A stretch of DNA of 64,000 nucleotides. Source: Alentia gelatinosa. Taxonomy: Eukaryota; Annelida; Polychaeta; Phyllodocida; Polynoidae. Below are positions 1 through 11,414 of this stretch, one piece after another. The stretch's first letter is position 1, and the number at the start of each line of letters is the position of its first letter. Both the position numbers and the translations under genes were made by a program. Where the stretch lies: the NCBI GenBank assembly GCA_950022655.1, contig OX465587.1:23253716-23317715 (forward strand), in the 5' to 3' direction. A model generated the notes under the pieces. That model was not told the DNA's origin. It saw only the letters and a program-made list of their open reading frames with translations, and made no database searches.

Positions 1-1332
1 ACTGAATGTTTTGAGCAGGTTTACTATTTCAGTACACAACTCCCGATACCTAAGGGCCGAACAATAGGAAATAGAAATTCGAGTTTGTGTATTATGAATG
101 AGCTGAGATTTATCTGGAGTCGGTTGTTTCCATGATCATCATCGAGTGGTCCATGTATGATAAGTCACTTAAGTTACATTGATGAGCCACTTCCAAATGA
201 ATATGAGATGCCATCACAAATGCCTTTCAACCCATCAAGATCAAGAACTGATTATGTATCAGATGTTGTTTGGTAAATAATAAAGGAAAACTAACAAAAA
301 GTAATACAATTGAAACTCTGAGAGTCTGCCGCCCCCTCCTCCGACACACATCCACACTCACTCCAGTCAAAAGAGTCCATTTAGCTGAATAACTTTCTTC
401 CCTGTGTGAATTACAACAAAAGCTCCACTGAACGAATTATCCGTCCTGATTAAATGTCTGTGTGATTCGGTTACCCGTTTCAGTGAAATGCCTTCATGGA
501 CGAAGTGCATGCTTGAAGGGATACAGTGTTTCAGGCCGAATAATGGGGAGTAACGTGACCAATAGAAACCAGAATGAGCCAAAATGAAATTCGTTAAATT
601 TAAATGTGAAGAACTGCTATAATTGTTATGTAAGCGGCTAACCCTGTTATTAAATAAGAAATGAGAAAAGGATCCATCTAAAACAAAAAACCTGTTTCTC
701 CTGGATGGAACGCAAAGAAATGATCCCACTTAAAGGATATGAGGTGGTCATACGTTATACCCCTTTTCATATGTTACCAGGTAAACCATTGTTATCACTG
801 TGGTATCTGGTCTTACTCTTACGTAGTGCCAGGTAACACTGGAGTGGTTGTCACATTCAGGTGTGTTGTTATCTGGAGGTAGTTACCTGGATACTCCGGT
901 ATGGTACGTGGGCACGGTGCCCCGGCCTTTCTCCAGGGTTGCTCCGGGAGGAGGATGTCTTATGGACACCCTGTCCCGCTAGTCCTCCACCCTCTGTATC
1001 CTGAATCACGGTCACGACCCTTCCCCACACACCACGAGCCGCGTAAGCTGAGGATCAATCCCCCAAGTACGTCTCCAGAATAATCGTCTTTTCTTCGTCT
1101 GAGAGACTATTCTCATAAGATATAAATATGCACTGGACTTTATTACATGTGTTGTATAGTTGAATTCCGGGAGATACAGAACCGATTCGATATCATTGAT
1201 GGCAAAGCTGTTTTCCAATTTACTATTGTACCCCAGATTTTCATTCCCAGTACATACCATTTGCTTACTTGAGTAAACCAAAGATAATTAGTAGAAACCG
1301 AACAAGAGTTTAACTCGAGTAGGGGTTTCGTA

Positions 1333-1546
1333 TTTATCCTACCCCGTCTCTGCTTTTGTATTACTAAAAGATAAATATTGACTCAACGACCAACAGAACT
1401 TTTTTCATATTAGCTGACATCCTGCTCTCTGATTGGTCAATAATGTTATTACTCTAGTGGCATAAAAAACACTTTATGTCACGGCCTGCCACATAAAATT
1501 TGCCTATGTTAAGTCTATTGCGTTTTTTTTATTAGGGGTAGGATAA
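1333..1546. repeat. Two-module element family 1, module 1 only (copy C)
   Basis: Terminal inverted repeats TTTATCCTACCCC (1333-1345) and GGGGTAGGATAAT (1535-1547) bound about 214 bp. The same ends flank module 1 of copies at 47462 and 59962. The interior keeps degenerate versions of the CTAGTGGCAT and GCCACATAAA pieces seen in those copies. No second hairpin module follows; instead the dispersed repeat 1548-1675 does. Confidence 0.7.
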
Positions 1547-1547
1547 T

Positions 1548-1675
1548 ACCAATGAAGCCTCATTCATGCCAATAAGACGGTGGATTTGAACCTCCCCAAA
1601 TACCCTCAGCCGCAGGCCTTAGTGAAGACCGATATGTTTCCTATGTTCTCCCGGTCTCTCTGAGACAGCAGATTC
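1548..1675. repeat. Dispersed repeat shared with 47340-47450
   Basis: CCTCATTCATGC, AACCTCCCCA and CGGTCTCTCTGAG-CAG occur in the same order and orientation at 1550-1665 and 47345-47445, with scattered substitutions. In both places the repeat abuts a TATCCTACCCC-type element: at 1.5 kb after its right end, at 47.4 kb before its left end. Confidence 0.55.
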
Positions 1676-2352
1676 CATATGAAAAACATTGTCACTGTGT
1701 TTTCACCCAAACTGATATCTCTCACTAAAATCTCGTTTAATGTGGAAGAAATATTGCATATGGAATGTCTGCGATCAGTAAATCGTCCAGAATTTACACA
1801 TATTAACAGTCGGAACTAGCCTGGAATCTTTGGAGTGCAATATGTCACATTGACATTCATTACATATGAGAGAGACATTTATTTATATACTGACCTACAC
1901 TAACCTATCCTTTCATACCACTTCATTGGTAATCCCCCGACATTGCACCACTACCTCCTCCCTCTCTTTGTCACCGTGTCACTGCCTGTCTTCTCATCCG
2001 TTCCTCCGTTCACCCATCACTCTATCAATCTACAAGTAATTGGATTATCGCCGATACTAGGAATTCTCTTGAGCGTGAAATTCACCTGTTTGTATCAATA
2101 TTGGTTGTTGATAATGTCAGAAAATCTGGCCCGGTGATGCCTCATTACAGTAAAAACTATAATGAGGACAGGTTATCCAGCCAGCCAGCCGTCTGATACA
2201 GATTTGATTGCGCATCAATAACTGAAAGGCTTAAATATTTCTACATTGCTTTTGCAAAAGTATGTGGAATTTTGTCAGATTGTTGGTGCAACGACAGTCT
2301 TAACAGTGCGTGTGATATTGTGAGGAATAAGACAGAATATGGTTATTGTCAA

Positions 2353-2731
2353 GAGAAGGGAGGAAAGTGGTACATCAGGATTTGCTTTTTTATTACCCAC
2401 CCAATACGAAGTCCCCATACTAAGCCTGTGGAGCCTCCAGATCGCTACTGAGTAGAATACGGAAACCGTATTCTCCTGAGTAGAATACGGAAAGCCGTTT
2501 TCTCCTGAGTAGAATACGGAAAGTCGTATTCTCCTGGGAGAATATGTTTTTTGGGCCACCTGACGGGCATTATAGGAACTATTTTTTTATAAACAATGCA
2601 CGGCACTAGCGTCGAATTTCTAATTATTTTCAAGATTTCCCCATTAATAATTAGTCGAAATGTGAGTAATAAATACAACATTACCATGATTTCGATCGAG
2701 AAGGGAGGAAAGTGGTACACCAGGATTTGCT
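2353..2731. repeat. Palindromic-unit repeat, copy 1
   Basis: Three tandem units of about 31 bp (2451-2541) each fold as GAATACGG-AAA-CCGTATTC-type hairpins. A second copy at 8392 has one unit. The flanking sequences (CAGATCGCTACTGAGTAGAA; GGCCACCTGACGGGYATTAT; GAGTAATAAATACAAYATTA) are shared. A roughly 33-bp direct repeat starting GAGAAGGGAGGAAAGTGG lies on both sides (2353-2385 and 2698-2731). Confidence 0.7.
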
Positions 2732-2996
2732 CTTATATTCTTCACGAGTATACATCCTCAAGCTGGTTCATGCCTTTAGGGACGGCAAACGCAGTGAACT
2801 GGAACACAATCCGTGTTGTGATATTTGCTAGATGTACCACAACCCCTTTCTCAGCTTGTTACAGAAGGGTCTACATTAACCATGATAAGAGCGACTATTC
2901 TGAGCCGCGTTGGCAGATAAGAAGAGCTTATTATCGACCAATCGGCTCACCCATCTCATATTGGTGTCGGGCCCGACGGACATGCGCACTGAAGAT

Positions 2997-3011
2997 CCAC
3001 CAGATGGCGCA
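2997..3011 (+). promoter_or_regulatory. CTCF-like motif
   Basis: CCACCAGATGGCGCA matches 14 of 15 positions of the bilaterian CTCF consensus CCASYAGRKGGCRSY. Motif match only. Confidence 0.3.
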
Positions 3012-6000
3012 ATATGATCACACCTCGCGGCAGTTTGGAATACTAATGGCGCATTGAGTGTGGGGAACGTCGGGATTTTCTATCCCGCGGCGTTATGGGG
3101 AACCATCGCTATCTTGTCTCTGTCACCTTCTTTTTTGTACATCTCACTATGCCTCTGAGATGTTGTATTCCAGGAGACGTCCCTCTAAGAAAGAATCATA
3201 CATGTATAGATGGGATGAAATATTCATAGGCTTTGGGGAGTTTTTATAATATCATGTCTCTATTACATTTATTTTCATGGGCTCCCTATGTGTTAGGCTG
3301 TGCTCATGCAGGTGAAATATCGCATATCACTAGCTTTCATTAAACTAGGAATCTAGAGTTGCCGTGACTTGAAGTGAGATGATATCCAAGGGTCGGTAAT
3401 CTGAATGTTACTCCTGTGTATTATACTGTATATCGGCATTTCATAGGGCCATTGCTTTACCTACAGTATTGAATTAACGTTCAGAAGGAACACCTATTAT
3501 AAAAGAAATATTGGTACTATAGTCAGAGTTAATATTGCTGCAGGAAGCCATTTGGAATCCCATGTGCCGTAACTGAAAATATGTAAGCATCGGGTTCTGA
3601 AATGCCAAATGTAGAAAACTGGCTGGATATGCTTGTTAACCCTATACACAGTTCTGCAGTAGAATGGGATATAACATACCTCAAGAATGTAATCAGAATG
3701 CGCTTGTGGCTTTATATATATTTTTTTTTGATAATACAATCTTTGGAGACAAGAGAGACATTTGCAGATATGATATTGACACTGTCGTTAGAAATACCAT
3801 CTAATTCAGATTATAATTCAATCAATAGAGGTCAGCAGTGGGTATATAGTGGTAGTTCCGCGCACGACCACTGGGGGCGCCACTCCCGCTGCCTGCATAC
3901 CCGGGCAGCTGTTCATCTTGTAAACACCTGACATTGGACTTTTTGTCGTGTAGTGAATTCTATGTGTAGACTCATTCAAGGCTCTTGGCACCGATATTCA
4001 GAGTTATACTACAATATATTACCATTTATAGATAAAACAATGAGCAATAGCGAACCTAATACCCCTTATATAATGTATTACTGAAATACCAGCTACAGAG
4101 AGAGAGACATATATTTCTTTTTATATCAATAAAGTGTTCGGTTCCTACAAAACTAGTTTATGTAATTCCCTTAAATTACAACATCCTGTAATTCATCGAT
4201 GGAATACAATGAGGAATAGCGGGCCACACAACTTTATCATATATGTGCGTGAATGCAGACTCCAGTGAAGGAGAAGTATTCTCATCATGATCGGATCCCA
4301 CAAAGCTACTTTATATAATACTAATGAAATGCAACATGCTCCTGACACCTGGAGTTTCAAATGTACCTTGATGGAATTCCCTCTTCCCATCTGTATTTTA
4401 GGTCTTTTTTCTATCCCTGCAACCATCCATCATTGACAACTTACTGCATCTTTTTTTTTTTTTTAGGTTTTTATTTTCCCTGGAGTGAACACCTAAGACC
4501 ATATAATGTCCTATCTTCCGGTGGCTCCAGCATCTGAGTTACCAACTGCGAATTGCTTATAGGGTAAACTCAGGGTTACTGAGAGATGCCTAAAGTCAAA
4601 TAAAAAAGAACTGTAAGGTGTAAAAGGAATAATTGATCATGTCGCTTCAAACTACAGACTTTCAAACCAGTCCAACAATATATAGGGCTTTTAGTTAACG
4701 GGTTCAGATACCTCGTCTCCAGTGTAATATGCGGTACTTTATTATTTCAATACAGAGAGATACTACCTCATCCGCCTCTTCCACGACACCGTAGAGAATC
4801 TGGGTTATATCATGCCCTATTTTACAGGCGGCACCGTCTTCTTATCCAATCTACCCAATCTTGTTTCCAATTCCCATGTCTTCATTTCATGCATTTCGTA
4901 CCTTGGTATCATGGTAACGTAAGTTCACTTGAGTCTAGCAAATTGTGGCACGTGCATCGAGCCACTTTTCCATCCAGTTGTTAGCCATTCCTAACTGTGG
5001 TCTCATCCTTCAATAAAAATATCAAAAAAGAGAAAAATCATGCCTAGTCGCTGCAGTAAGGAGAGGATGCATGTTCTGGCTAATAAGCTGCAGGACCCCC
5101 ATCCGTCGAAAGTGGCAATTTTCAGTGTGAAACAGACCTAAAAAGGAATGTATCGCATGACTGAGCGCACACTGGTGTTGTTCTGTGCTCACGCTCATGT
5201 GCGTGCTGGTAATGTAAACGACGAGAGAGGTCCTTGAGTAGTGTTATATGAGGCCGGAACGACCTCGTGAACACTGATTAGTTGTTCGTGAAGGGCTGCA
5301 CTGAATCTGTGAAATATTGGCGTGATTTCAATCCCCTCGAGACTTATTACATTTCAAAGAAGACAGAAAGTTGGATGTGTTTCTTTGGGAACTGGTCAAT
5401 AAAATATGTTGAGCAGGTATGCTCCATAGGCTGGATATTGCCTTCTCGGCTAGACAACGGATGTTTGATTATCAACAATAGCTCTGTTCTGTGTATGTTT
5501 ATTTTGGAAGTAAGTCTGGGTGATATATGACGAAGCATTGGGGAATTATTCGTACTAGAACTAATCAGTTCCCTTATAGCTGCTGTTATCACTGGAGGTT
5601 GATAAGCTGTGTTAAGTTTACTTGTGTGTGCAAGTAAGTGTAAAAAACGCCACAAATCCCAGCCAGTTTGTTTGCCATAGGTTTTTATTACAGGAAAAAG
5701 TGATCATAGTGTAGGCATTAAGTATTCTGGACCTTACTTGTGTGTCTCAGATGGTGAGACAACGATATCATGTGCAGTTTTTGAAGGATTTCATTAGAGA
5801 TACTTTTGGCGAAAAATATTTGTGGTTTTTGATGCTGTACAGAATCATCCAACTGGAGTCAACAGTGATATTTCCACGTATATGTATTAATTTTTCATGT
5901 AAATAGTTATGATAACTCCCAAGCTTTCCTACAAAGTGACAGAACTTCTTCCTTAAAACACTATCCGTGAAGTTAAGCATTTCCTAGAACACCTCGTTTC

Positions 6001-6183
6001 TGCAACGTAAGCTCAGGGTCTCAATATTCAAATGAGATCAAGTCTGTTTCCTCATTCACGGCGCGTCTGAGCAAGCAAGAAACGTCCTCTAATCTGTAAT
6101 AATGCCCCAGGACTTTTTAATTTTCAGTTTAAATATTGTCTAATTCATTGAACCAGATTTTTACACCGCTGAAATCTTTGCAG

Positions 6184-6312
6184 AAATCGAAGGCTGATGA
6201 TCAGAAACCTTCTGAGGAGAAGATTAAGAAGCTGAAGAAACGCAATGCGGAGCTGGCAGCTATTGCTCGGCGACTTGAGGAGAAGGCCAAACAGCTGCAG
6301 GCAGATACAAAG
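6184..6312 (+). CDS. RIMBP: RIM-BP coding exon a (coiled coil)
   Basis: This 129-nt exon encodes 43 residues. The acceptor is CTTTGCAG just before 6184 and the donor is AAG|GTATGC at 6313, both phase 0. The acceptor was chosen because an in-frame TAA at 6130-6132 limits upstream extension and the next AG (6155-6156) has a poor pyrimidine tract. The peptide has a charged lead (residues 1-10), then a highly helical stretch with EEKIKKLKKR and NAELAAIARRLEEKAKQLQ, where Leu/Ile fall on heptad positions. This is the most diagnostic piece: vertebrate TSPOAP1 carries a near-identical helix (KNAELAVIAKRLEER-like) directly before the segment found in the next exon. It is probably part of a dimerising coiled coil. 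No start codon belongs to it, so at least one exon lies upstream. Confidence 0.9.
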
Positions 6313-7600
6313 GTATGCTACAACACTCATGTCTCAATTCTACCCAGGGATATCTGCGTGAGATCTACTGGGTATAGAATGGCTCAAAAGACTTAGTGTT
6401 GAATATCTAATGCCATGGTTCTACATAATGCAAAATTTCTGCAGAATCAAGAATTAGAAAGCAACTCCAATATCATGTAGTAGTTGTGTGGCATTTTACA
6501 TCCACGATATAGTAAATCTTATCTTATCAACGTAGAATTCTGTCAGACAGATTCTGTGTAATGAACAACGTTATGCAATATCGATTGGTTAAAGTTTATT
6601 TATTTTCCGGAACTATAATTCGTAGAACCCTAAGTAAACATCGGCTTCACCGAATATCATACATGATTAATATCAAGCAAGCAATATAAGGTGGCAATGG
6701 TTTTTTTTTAACCTTTGCTAAGAATATAACCAGGAAACATAATGAGATGGATTTGCCTTATGCGTCTGTACTAAACATTTCATTATCTTGACTGTTATTT
6801 GTTGAAATGTTTTTCGATGATATCGATATGCCTGTATACAATTCTTTCAATGGCATTCGGTTCCATTATTTCATATTGTGATCACCAATATGGATAATAG
6901 AGCTGCCACAAATAATGCCTACTACAGATCTTATCAAATTGTCATAAACGGACTCTAACTGTATGGCTTTCGTTAGAGATATTCCTGTCATGAGTCCACA
7001 ATAGGTTATTCTTTTAATCTTAGGTAGATACAATGATATATCTTTACTACCCTCATAGACGCTGCATTAGTGTTCCCCTCTGATGAGTTTTGTTCCATTT
7101 ATAAAGTTTCGTGAATGTTGAGCATGCACAATGCCTACTAATGGAAACACAGCTTTTACCATAACATTCTCAAATCTTTGCTCCCTTTCAGTCCTACCTT
7201 GCTCCTTTCAGTGAAGCTTTTCCATTTTTAAAAGCCATGCATTAGAGATTTCTCATCATCATCCTGCTTTAGTATAATGCTCACATCGATCACTAGATGT
7301 TTCCCTCTCCTCGGTATTCCCTCTGAACTCCTGTGTAGTCGCTAGCTTTTAATGACTATCAAACAGAATCGAAGTACTTTAGATACATCTATCAGGCTGG
7401 TACCTTATCGACATTAGGAGTGGTGCCCTCTTAAAACTAAGGGGCAATCTTTTTAGGCCAACGCATTTGTGAATCACGTATATGGCCAAGCATTAAAAGG
7501 TGTGGAGATGTGCATTAACCTGATTCCTTTTGGTGACTACTACCAGAACACTCCGCAACTCTGCATTACACCAAATACTTTCAGTTTCCAAAGATACTAA

Positions 7601-7769
7601 GCCATCCATAAAGTACGTACGCAGAATTTCTGAAATTTTGGACCTCTCACACCCCTCTCCCAATCTTGTACGCAGTAGAACAAAGAAGGAGCATACGCAA
7701 AATTTCCAAAATATTTGACCCCCCCCCCCCCCACCCCCCTCAGTGCGTACGTACTTTATGGATGGCCCC
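7601..7769. mobile_element. MITE-like element with long terminal inverted repeats
   Basis: GCCATCCATAAAGTACGTAC begins at 7601 and its reverse complement (GTACGTACTTTATGGATGGC) ends at about 7766, bounding a non-coding body of about 165 bp. The body contains an imperfect direct repeat (TACGCARAATTTC...) near 7617 and 7694 and a C-tract (7719-7732). The structure fits a non-autonomous DNA transposon; the superfamily is not assignable by eye. Confidence 0.7.
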
Positions 7770-8391
7770 ACTCTGAACTAATAATATGCTGTAATTCTTC
7801 CTATTGCACCCTCTAATGAATTTTGCTCGAGTCCCTGTATCAGAGATATCATAACTTGATTGTAAGTCACCATACCCCAGCGAACGGTGCTTTTCTTTAA
7901 TAGTCTTTGTTATTTTCACTTATTTAAGATTAATTAATTGAGTTAAGGAGAGTCCATAACCAGTAGTCGAAAATATTTGGAAAAATGCAGAGACACGTCC
8001 ATATTAATTGATTGGATGGAAATGTTTCCAATTAATAATTCCTAATCACGTCAGATTGAAATTCCAATGGGACTATGACCCACTTTTAAAGAGGTCTCTC
8101 ATTGACCGTCTTTAAAATAATTGCACTCAGATTTATTGAAAGAAATCTGCATCAGTGGCCAACTTTAGTGTTCTCGAGATGACGATGAAATAAGTACTAA
8201 CTTAGTCCTGTTGAAGTTCTCCCACCAGTCGGTATCATTGTTTCTAATGCCTCTTTTATCGGTAATGATATAGTTGAAACAAAAGGGCTTCATCTGACTA
8301 CTTTAGCAACTTATCAGTTTTTTGCTGATAGAAATTAACTTATGTCACTAGGTCCAAACATCGTAATGAAGGTACCTAGGAAAGTGTATAT

Positions 8392-9034
8392 TATTACCCA
8401 CCTAGTATGGAGTCTCCATGCTAAGCTTAAATGGAGCTTACAGATCGCTACTGAGTAGAATACGGACCTCCGGAATCTCCTAGGAGAATATGGCTTTTTC
8501 GGCCACCTGACGGGTATTATAGGAACTAATTCACACAAACAAAGCACGGCGCTAGGGTTGAATTTTTAATAATATGCAATATTTTTTTCCTAATAATTAC
8601 TCGAAAGGCGAGTAATAAATACAATATTAAGAAGGAAACTGATGAGTGTTTGGTCTATGTCCTCGTTCGCCATCGAGTTTGGAGTGCTCAGTAATATGAA
8701 CGAGGCGATAGCCGAGTGAATATTCTGAAGCACTCCAAACAAGATGGTGAACAGGGACTCAGACCAAGCACGAATATGTTTCTGATTTTATCTTAGCCTG
8801 GAAATATTCATCTCGCTATCACCCGTTGAGAACGAGTTACCGTACTCGCAAGCCTGTTGAGAACGAGTTCGTAATGCTAAGCCTATGGACGTTTATATCA
8901 GGCTAAGATAATACCATGATTTCGATCTGTGTGGCCGTATTCTCCTTGTAGTTGACACTACGTAATACTCCTAGCTATCGCTCGGAGTTTTACTACGCGG
9001 AGAATACGGCCACTCGGATCGAAATCATGGTAAT
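8392..9034. repeat. Palindromic-unit repeat, copy 2, interrupted by a nested foldback element
   Basis: 8392-8638 matches copy 1 (2386-2680) up to ACAATATTA. The continuation CCATGATTTCGATC resumes at 8913, about 275 bp later, then forms one arm of a 35-bp inverted repeat (8911-8945 with 8999-9034). In copy 1 the two halves are contiguous (2671-2696), so the intervening stretch is an insertion. Confidence 0.65.
8639..8909. mobile_element. Nested foldback element with two hairpins
   Basis: This sequence interrupts the older repeat. It folds into two hairpins. The first is 8646-8688 with 8729-8771, whose apex is GAGGCGATAGCCGAGT (8702-8717). The second is 8789-8800 with 8899-8910 (TATCTTAGCCTG and its complement), containing the direct pair TTGAGAACGAGTT. 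It is non-coding, and no clear target-site duplication was found. Confidence 0.6.
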
Positions 9035-9533
9035 ATTGTGTATATATTCCGACTGCTGACGGAATATAGAGGCATAGAGTGGGACCTAATAGTGTAGTGG
9101 TTGAAGAGTACATTTTGATCCTGATTACATTCCCCTCTCGTTGCAGTGTGCCACATTGTTCTCCTGTTAATGGAATTGCAAATCAAATCTTTCAATGATG
9201 TATTACATAGCGGAGGAGTAGGACCTATTATTATAGTTATTATATGTTTACGTGAAATTGTGCAATTATTGATGTGTCAACAGTTCCTCTCCAAGCACCC
9301 CGTCGCCAAATCAAAGATTGAGTTGAGCTCTGCTGATTCAAGCAGAATTCTCGAAATTCGATTTCGCTTTCAGTTCCCTTTGGTCCCGATGGAGATAAAG
9401 ATGGGTAGCTTACTGTTTTACCAACAGGAAATAATACAAAGGAGACTTTTATGATTCTCGTTTGAATTGATGAAATTTGAACTTTTCGGGCCTTCTTAGT
9501 GAACCTAATGAGATTGTCTCGAGTTCTTTGTAG

Positions 9534-9666
9534 TGTTTTTCCGCTCACACTGGAGTGAATGTGATTGTTAGCCCTGCCTTAGGACCCGTCGTGAAAAAAA
9601 TAGAAACGAGCATAAATGATGCCTTACAGCATAAGATAAACAAAGGGATTGAGGATCAACTAAAAG
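9534..9666 (+). CDS. Candidate unassigned exon in RIM-BP intron 1
   Basis: An acceptor-like GTTCTTTGTAG ends at 9533, where the TAG is also the in-frame stop that bounds the open frame. The frame then stays open to 9753. The stretch encodes an amphipathic helix containing PALGPVVKKIETSINDALQH followed by KINKGIEDQLK, and meets a weak donor (AAAAG|GTCTTT) at 9667. The peptide looks protein-like (alternating charged and aliphatic residues), not like translated AT-rich DNA. I do not recognise it; the INKGIEDQL run is loosely reminiscent of lipid-binding BPI/LBP-type helices, but that is only an impression. If used with this donor it would be phase 0 in and phase 1 out, which does not fit the phase-0 RIM-BP exons. 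It could be an exon of another gene, a relic, or chance. Confidence 0.18.
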
Positions 9667-10099
9667 GTCTTTCATGGCTTCTCTATGTATGCTTCCATCT
9701 CAAAACTATGACACTATTTTCTTGGATAATTAAGAATGGGTGGTATACAATATAAGGTTTCTCAGAAGTATTCAGTTGTCCAAATGCAGTGACATGTTAA
9801 CGCGAAAAATTCTCCGAATAATGTCAGATTACATTCATCTGATGCATTAGGGGTGTATCGAGATTTCAGTGGCAGTGCCATGCTTCTTGAATAATTTTTT
9901 GGTGTTTTTGAAGATATATTGTACAGTGCATGTCTCCCAGGACTTTAAACCAACAACTGATCAAACCTTTCTTGTTCTTTCTGTAATTCCTTTGAATTTT
10001 GAAACAACTATTTTGCGTTTAGTAACCTACGCCGGAGGTTTCCTTGTGTGAGAATCTGAAAGGAAATACAGTCACATGCTTGTAGTTGTATCGGGAATC

Positions 10100-10420
10100 G
10101 GACGCCTTGAGCCTTTTACAGTTCTAGCCTCCTGTCAGCGCGAAAACGTGGACGCCTTGAGCCTACCCCGTGGACGCCTTGAGCCTACCCCATTTTAGTT
10201 CCGACTGGCGGGTTAGGGTTAGGAAAGGGTGGGGTAAGGGTTAGGGTTGAGTATATATGATTATAAATCAGTATAAGTGCACTTTTCAAAGTTTTTCACA
10301 TCTAGAGGCTCAAGGCCACCAAAATGGGGTAGGCTCAAGGCGTCCACAGGGTAGGCTCAAGGCGTCCACAGAAAGGCTCAATGCGTCCAGGGCTCAAATC
10401 GTCCCGGGCTCAAGACGTCC
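10100..10420. repeat. Large palindrome of tandem units with telomere-like core
   Basis: GGACGCCTTGAGCC occurs at 10100, 10150 and 10172. Its complement GGCTCAAGGCGTCC and variants occur at 10307, 10332, 10354, 10375, 10391 and 10407. The arms 10148-10196 and 10321-10370 are nearly perfect complements built from 22-bp units. The 124-nt centre holds GGGTTAGGGTTAGG (10210-10223) and GGGTTAGGGTTGAG (10239-10252), the repeat of TTAGGG telomeres. Confidence 0.8.
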
Positions 10421-10856
10421 ATGAACCGTTGTTTCGATGCGGGGTCTCTGACAGTAATGGTTGCTGATATCGCCATCTTGGATGTAAGAACCATTAGCTA
10501 ATGAGTTATGGAACTCGAAATCCGAAAGAACAGTTTATTGTTCGAAAATCCCACTCATCCCTTCAGGATTTCAGTTATCACTGGTGCTCAAACCCACTTG
10601 GATACAGATTACCTCATCGACTGGTTAATCGGCTTAGAACTATTTCTTTTTTCAATTTTAATATCACACACAAATGTTCTTTGTTTCCGAAGGTACCCAA
10701 ATAGATGTTTCCGCATTATCCAACTTACCTGATTTCTTATTCGGAAATTTAAAAAAAGTTCATTTCACACTTCCACCTCACCTGTTCCTTGTTTGATATA
10801 TCAGTCCAATGACTGACAATTTCACACTTATCCCACTTACATGTTCCTTATTTCAG

Positions 10857-11045
10857 AAGTCGTCGGAGCGAGGATCGCCCTCTGACTCGGAACATGTTAA
10901 AAAGGCGTACGCTCGTCAAAGAGCCAAGGATCTGGCCGAACACGCCAAGAATGTGCTGTCCAAGGACAAGGAGATTGAGAACCTGCGCATGCGCTGTCAG
11001 ACGCTGGCCGAGCAGCTCGCCGTTACCAGTAGTCAACAGATACAG
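10857..11045 (+). CDS. RIMBP: RIM-BP coding exon b
   Basis: This 189-nt exon encodes 63 residues. The acceptor is CCTTATTTCAG, immediately before 10857, and the donor is CAG|GTAGCT at 11046; both ends are phase 0, compatible with exon a and exon c. A Ser-rich linker (KSSERGSPSDSEH, residues 1-13) leads into VKKAYARQRAKDLAEHAKNV, then LSKDKEIENLRMRCQTLAEQL, a leucine-spaced coiled coil ending in a polar tail (TSSQQIQ). The (A/L)ARQRA(K/R)DL...LSKDK(E/Q)I pattern is characteristic of the RIM-BP N-terminus. GC content and codon choice (CTG, GCC, AAG) contrast with the surrounding AT-rich DNA. The opposite-strand frame that is also open here is a shadow of this exon. Confidence 0.9.
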
Positions 11046-11399
11046 GTAGCTATAGCCTTATTCTACTTCTATTGAGCTTTATTACGAATTCATATGTATT
11101 TTGAATATTCCATCTCAATCATCAGACTACATAGTCATCGGCCAAATGGCTGGTTTTAGTGACCGTGCAGTTAGACATGAAAGATACACATATTGTTGAT
11201 CGAATTGCTCAAACGCCATTGGTAGATATCACTTCAATTCCAAATGACGTTACTCAATAGACATTCTGTGTCAGGATGTTGACATCTAACACTCCTTAAT
11301 GTGAAGTATAATAAGTACCGTTGAGTAAATATAATGTCTATTCAGTGAGTTTCGCCATCACACATATCAAAAGTTCAAGATTTCGTTGCAAAGCCATCT

Positions 11400-11414
11400 C
11401 CACCAGATGGTGGT
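11400..11414 (+). promoter_or_regulatory. CTCF-like motif (weak)
   Basis: CCACCAGATGGTGGT matches 14 of 15 positions, but the mismatch is at a core C, so binding is doubtful. Confidence 0.15.

Larger units (their letters stand above)
1..6183. other. Upstream intron or 5' flank of RIM-BP
   Basis: No exon is recognisable here. Open frames are short and without protein-like composition. The interval holds a hairpin-module repeat (1333-1546), a dispersed repeat (1548-1675) and a palindromic-unit repeat (2353-2731). A CTCF-like match lies at 2997-3011. Poly-T runs occur near 3720 and 4450. The remainder (about 3250-6180) shows nothing beyond AT-rich unique sequence. Confidence 0.6.
6313..10856 (+). 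other. RIMBP: RIM-BP intron (exon a to exon b)
   Basis: GT...AG intron of 4544 nt, phase 0. It contains a MITE-like hairpin (7601-7769), a nested palindromic composite (8392-9034), a candidate exon of unknown origin (9534-9666) and a large tandem-repeat palindrome (10100-10420). 6400-7590 shows no recognisable feature. Confidence 0.85.

Noticed and set aside
1564..1580. GGATTTGAACCTCC, resembling a tRNA or SINE B box on the minus strand
   Set aside because: No A box at the right distance and no cloverleaf; the related copy at 47366 has lost the B-box match.
7493..7771. Open frame with a poly-G stretch on the minus strand
   Set aside because: It reads through the terminal repeats and C-tract of the MITE at 7601-7769.
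10848..11036. Minus-strand open frame opposite exon b
   Set aside because: Shadow of the real + strand exon; the + strand has splice sites, phase and homology.
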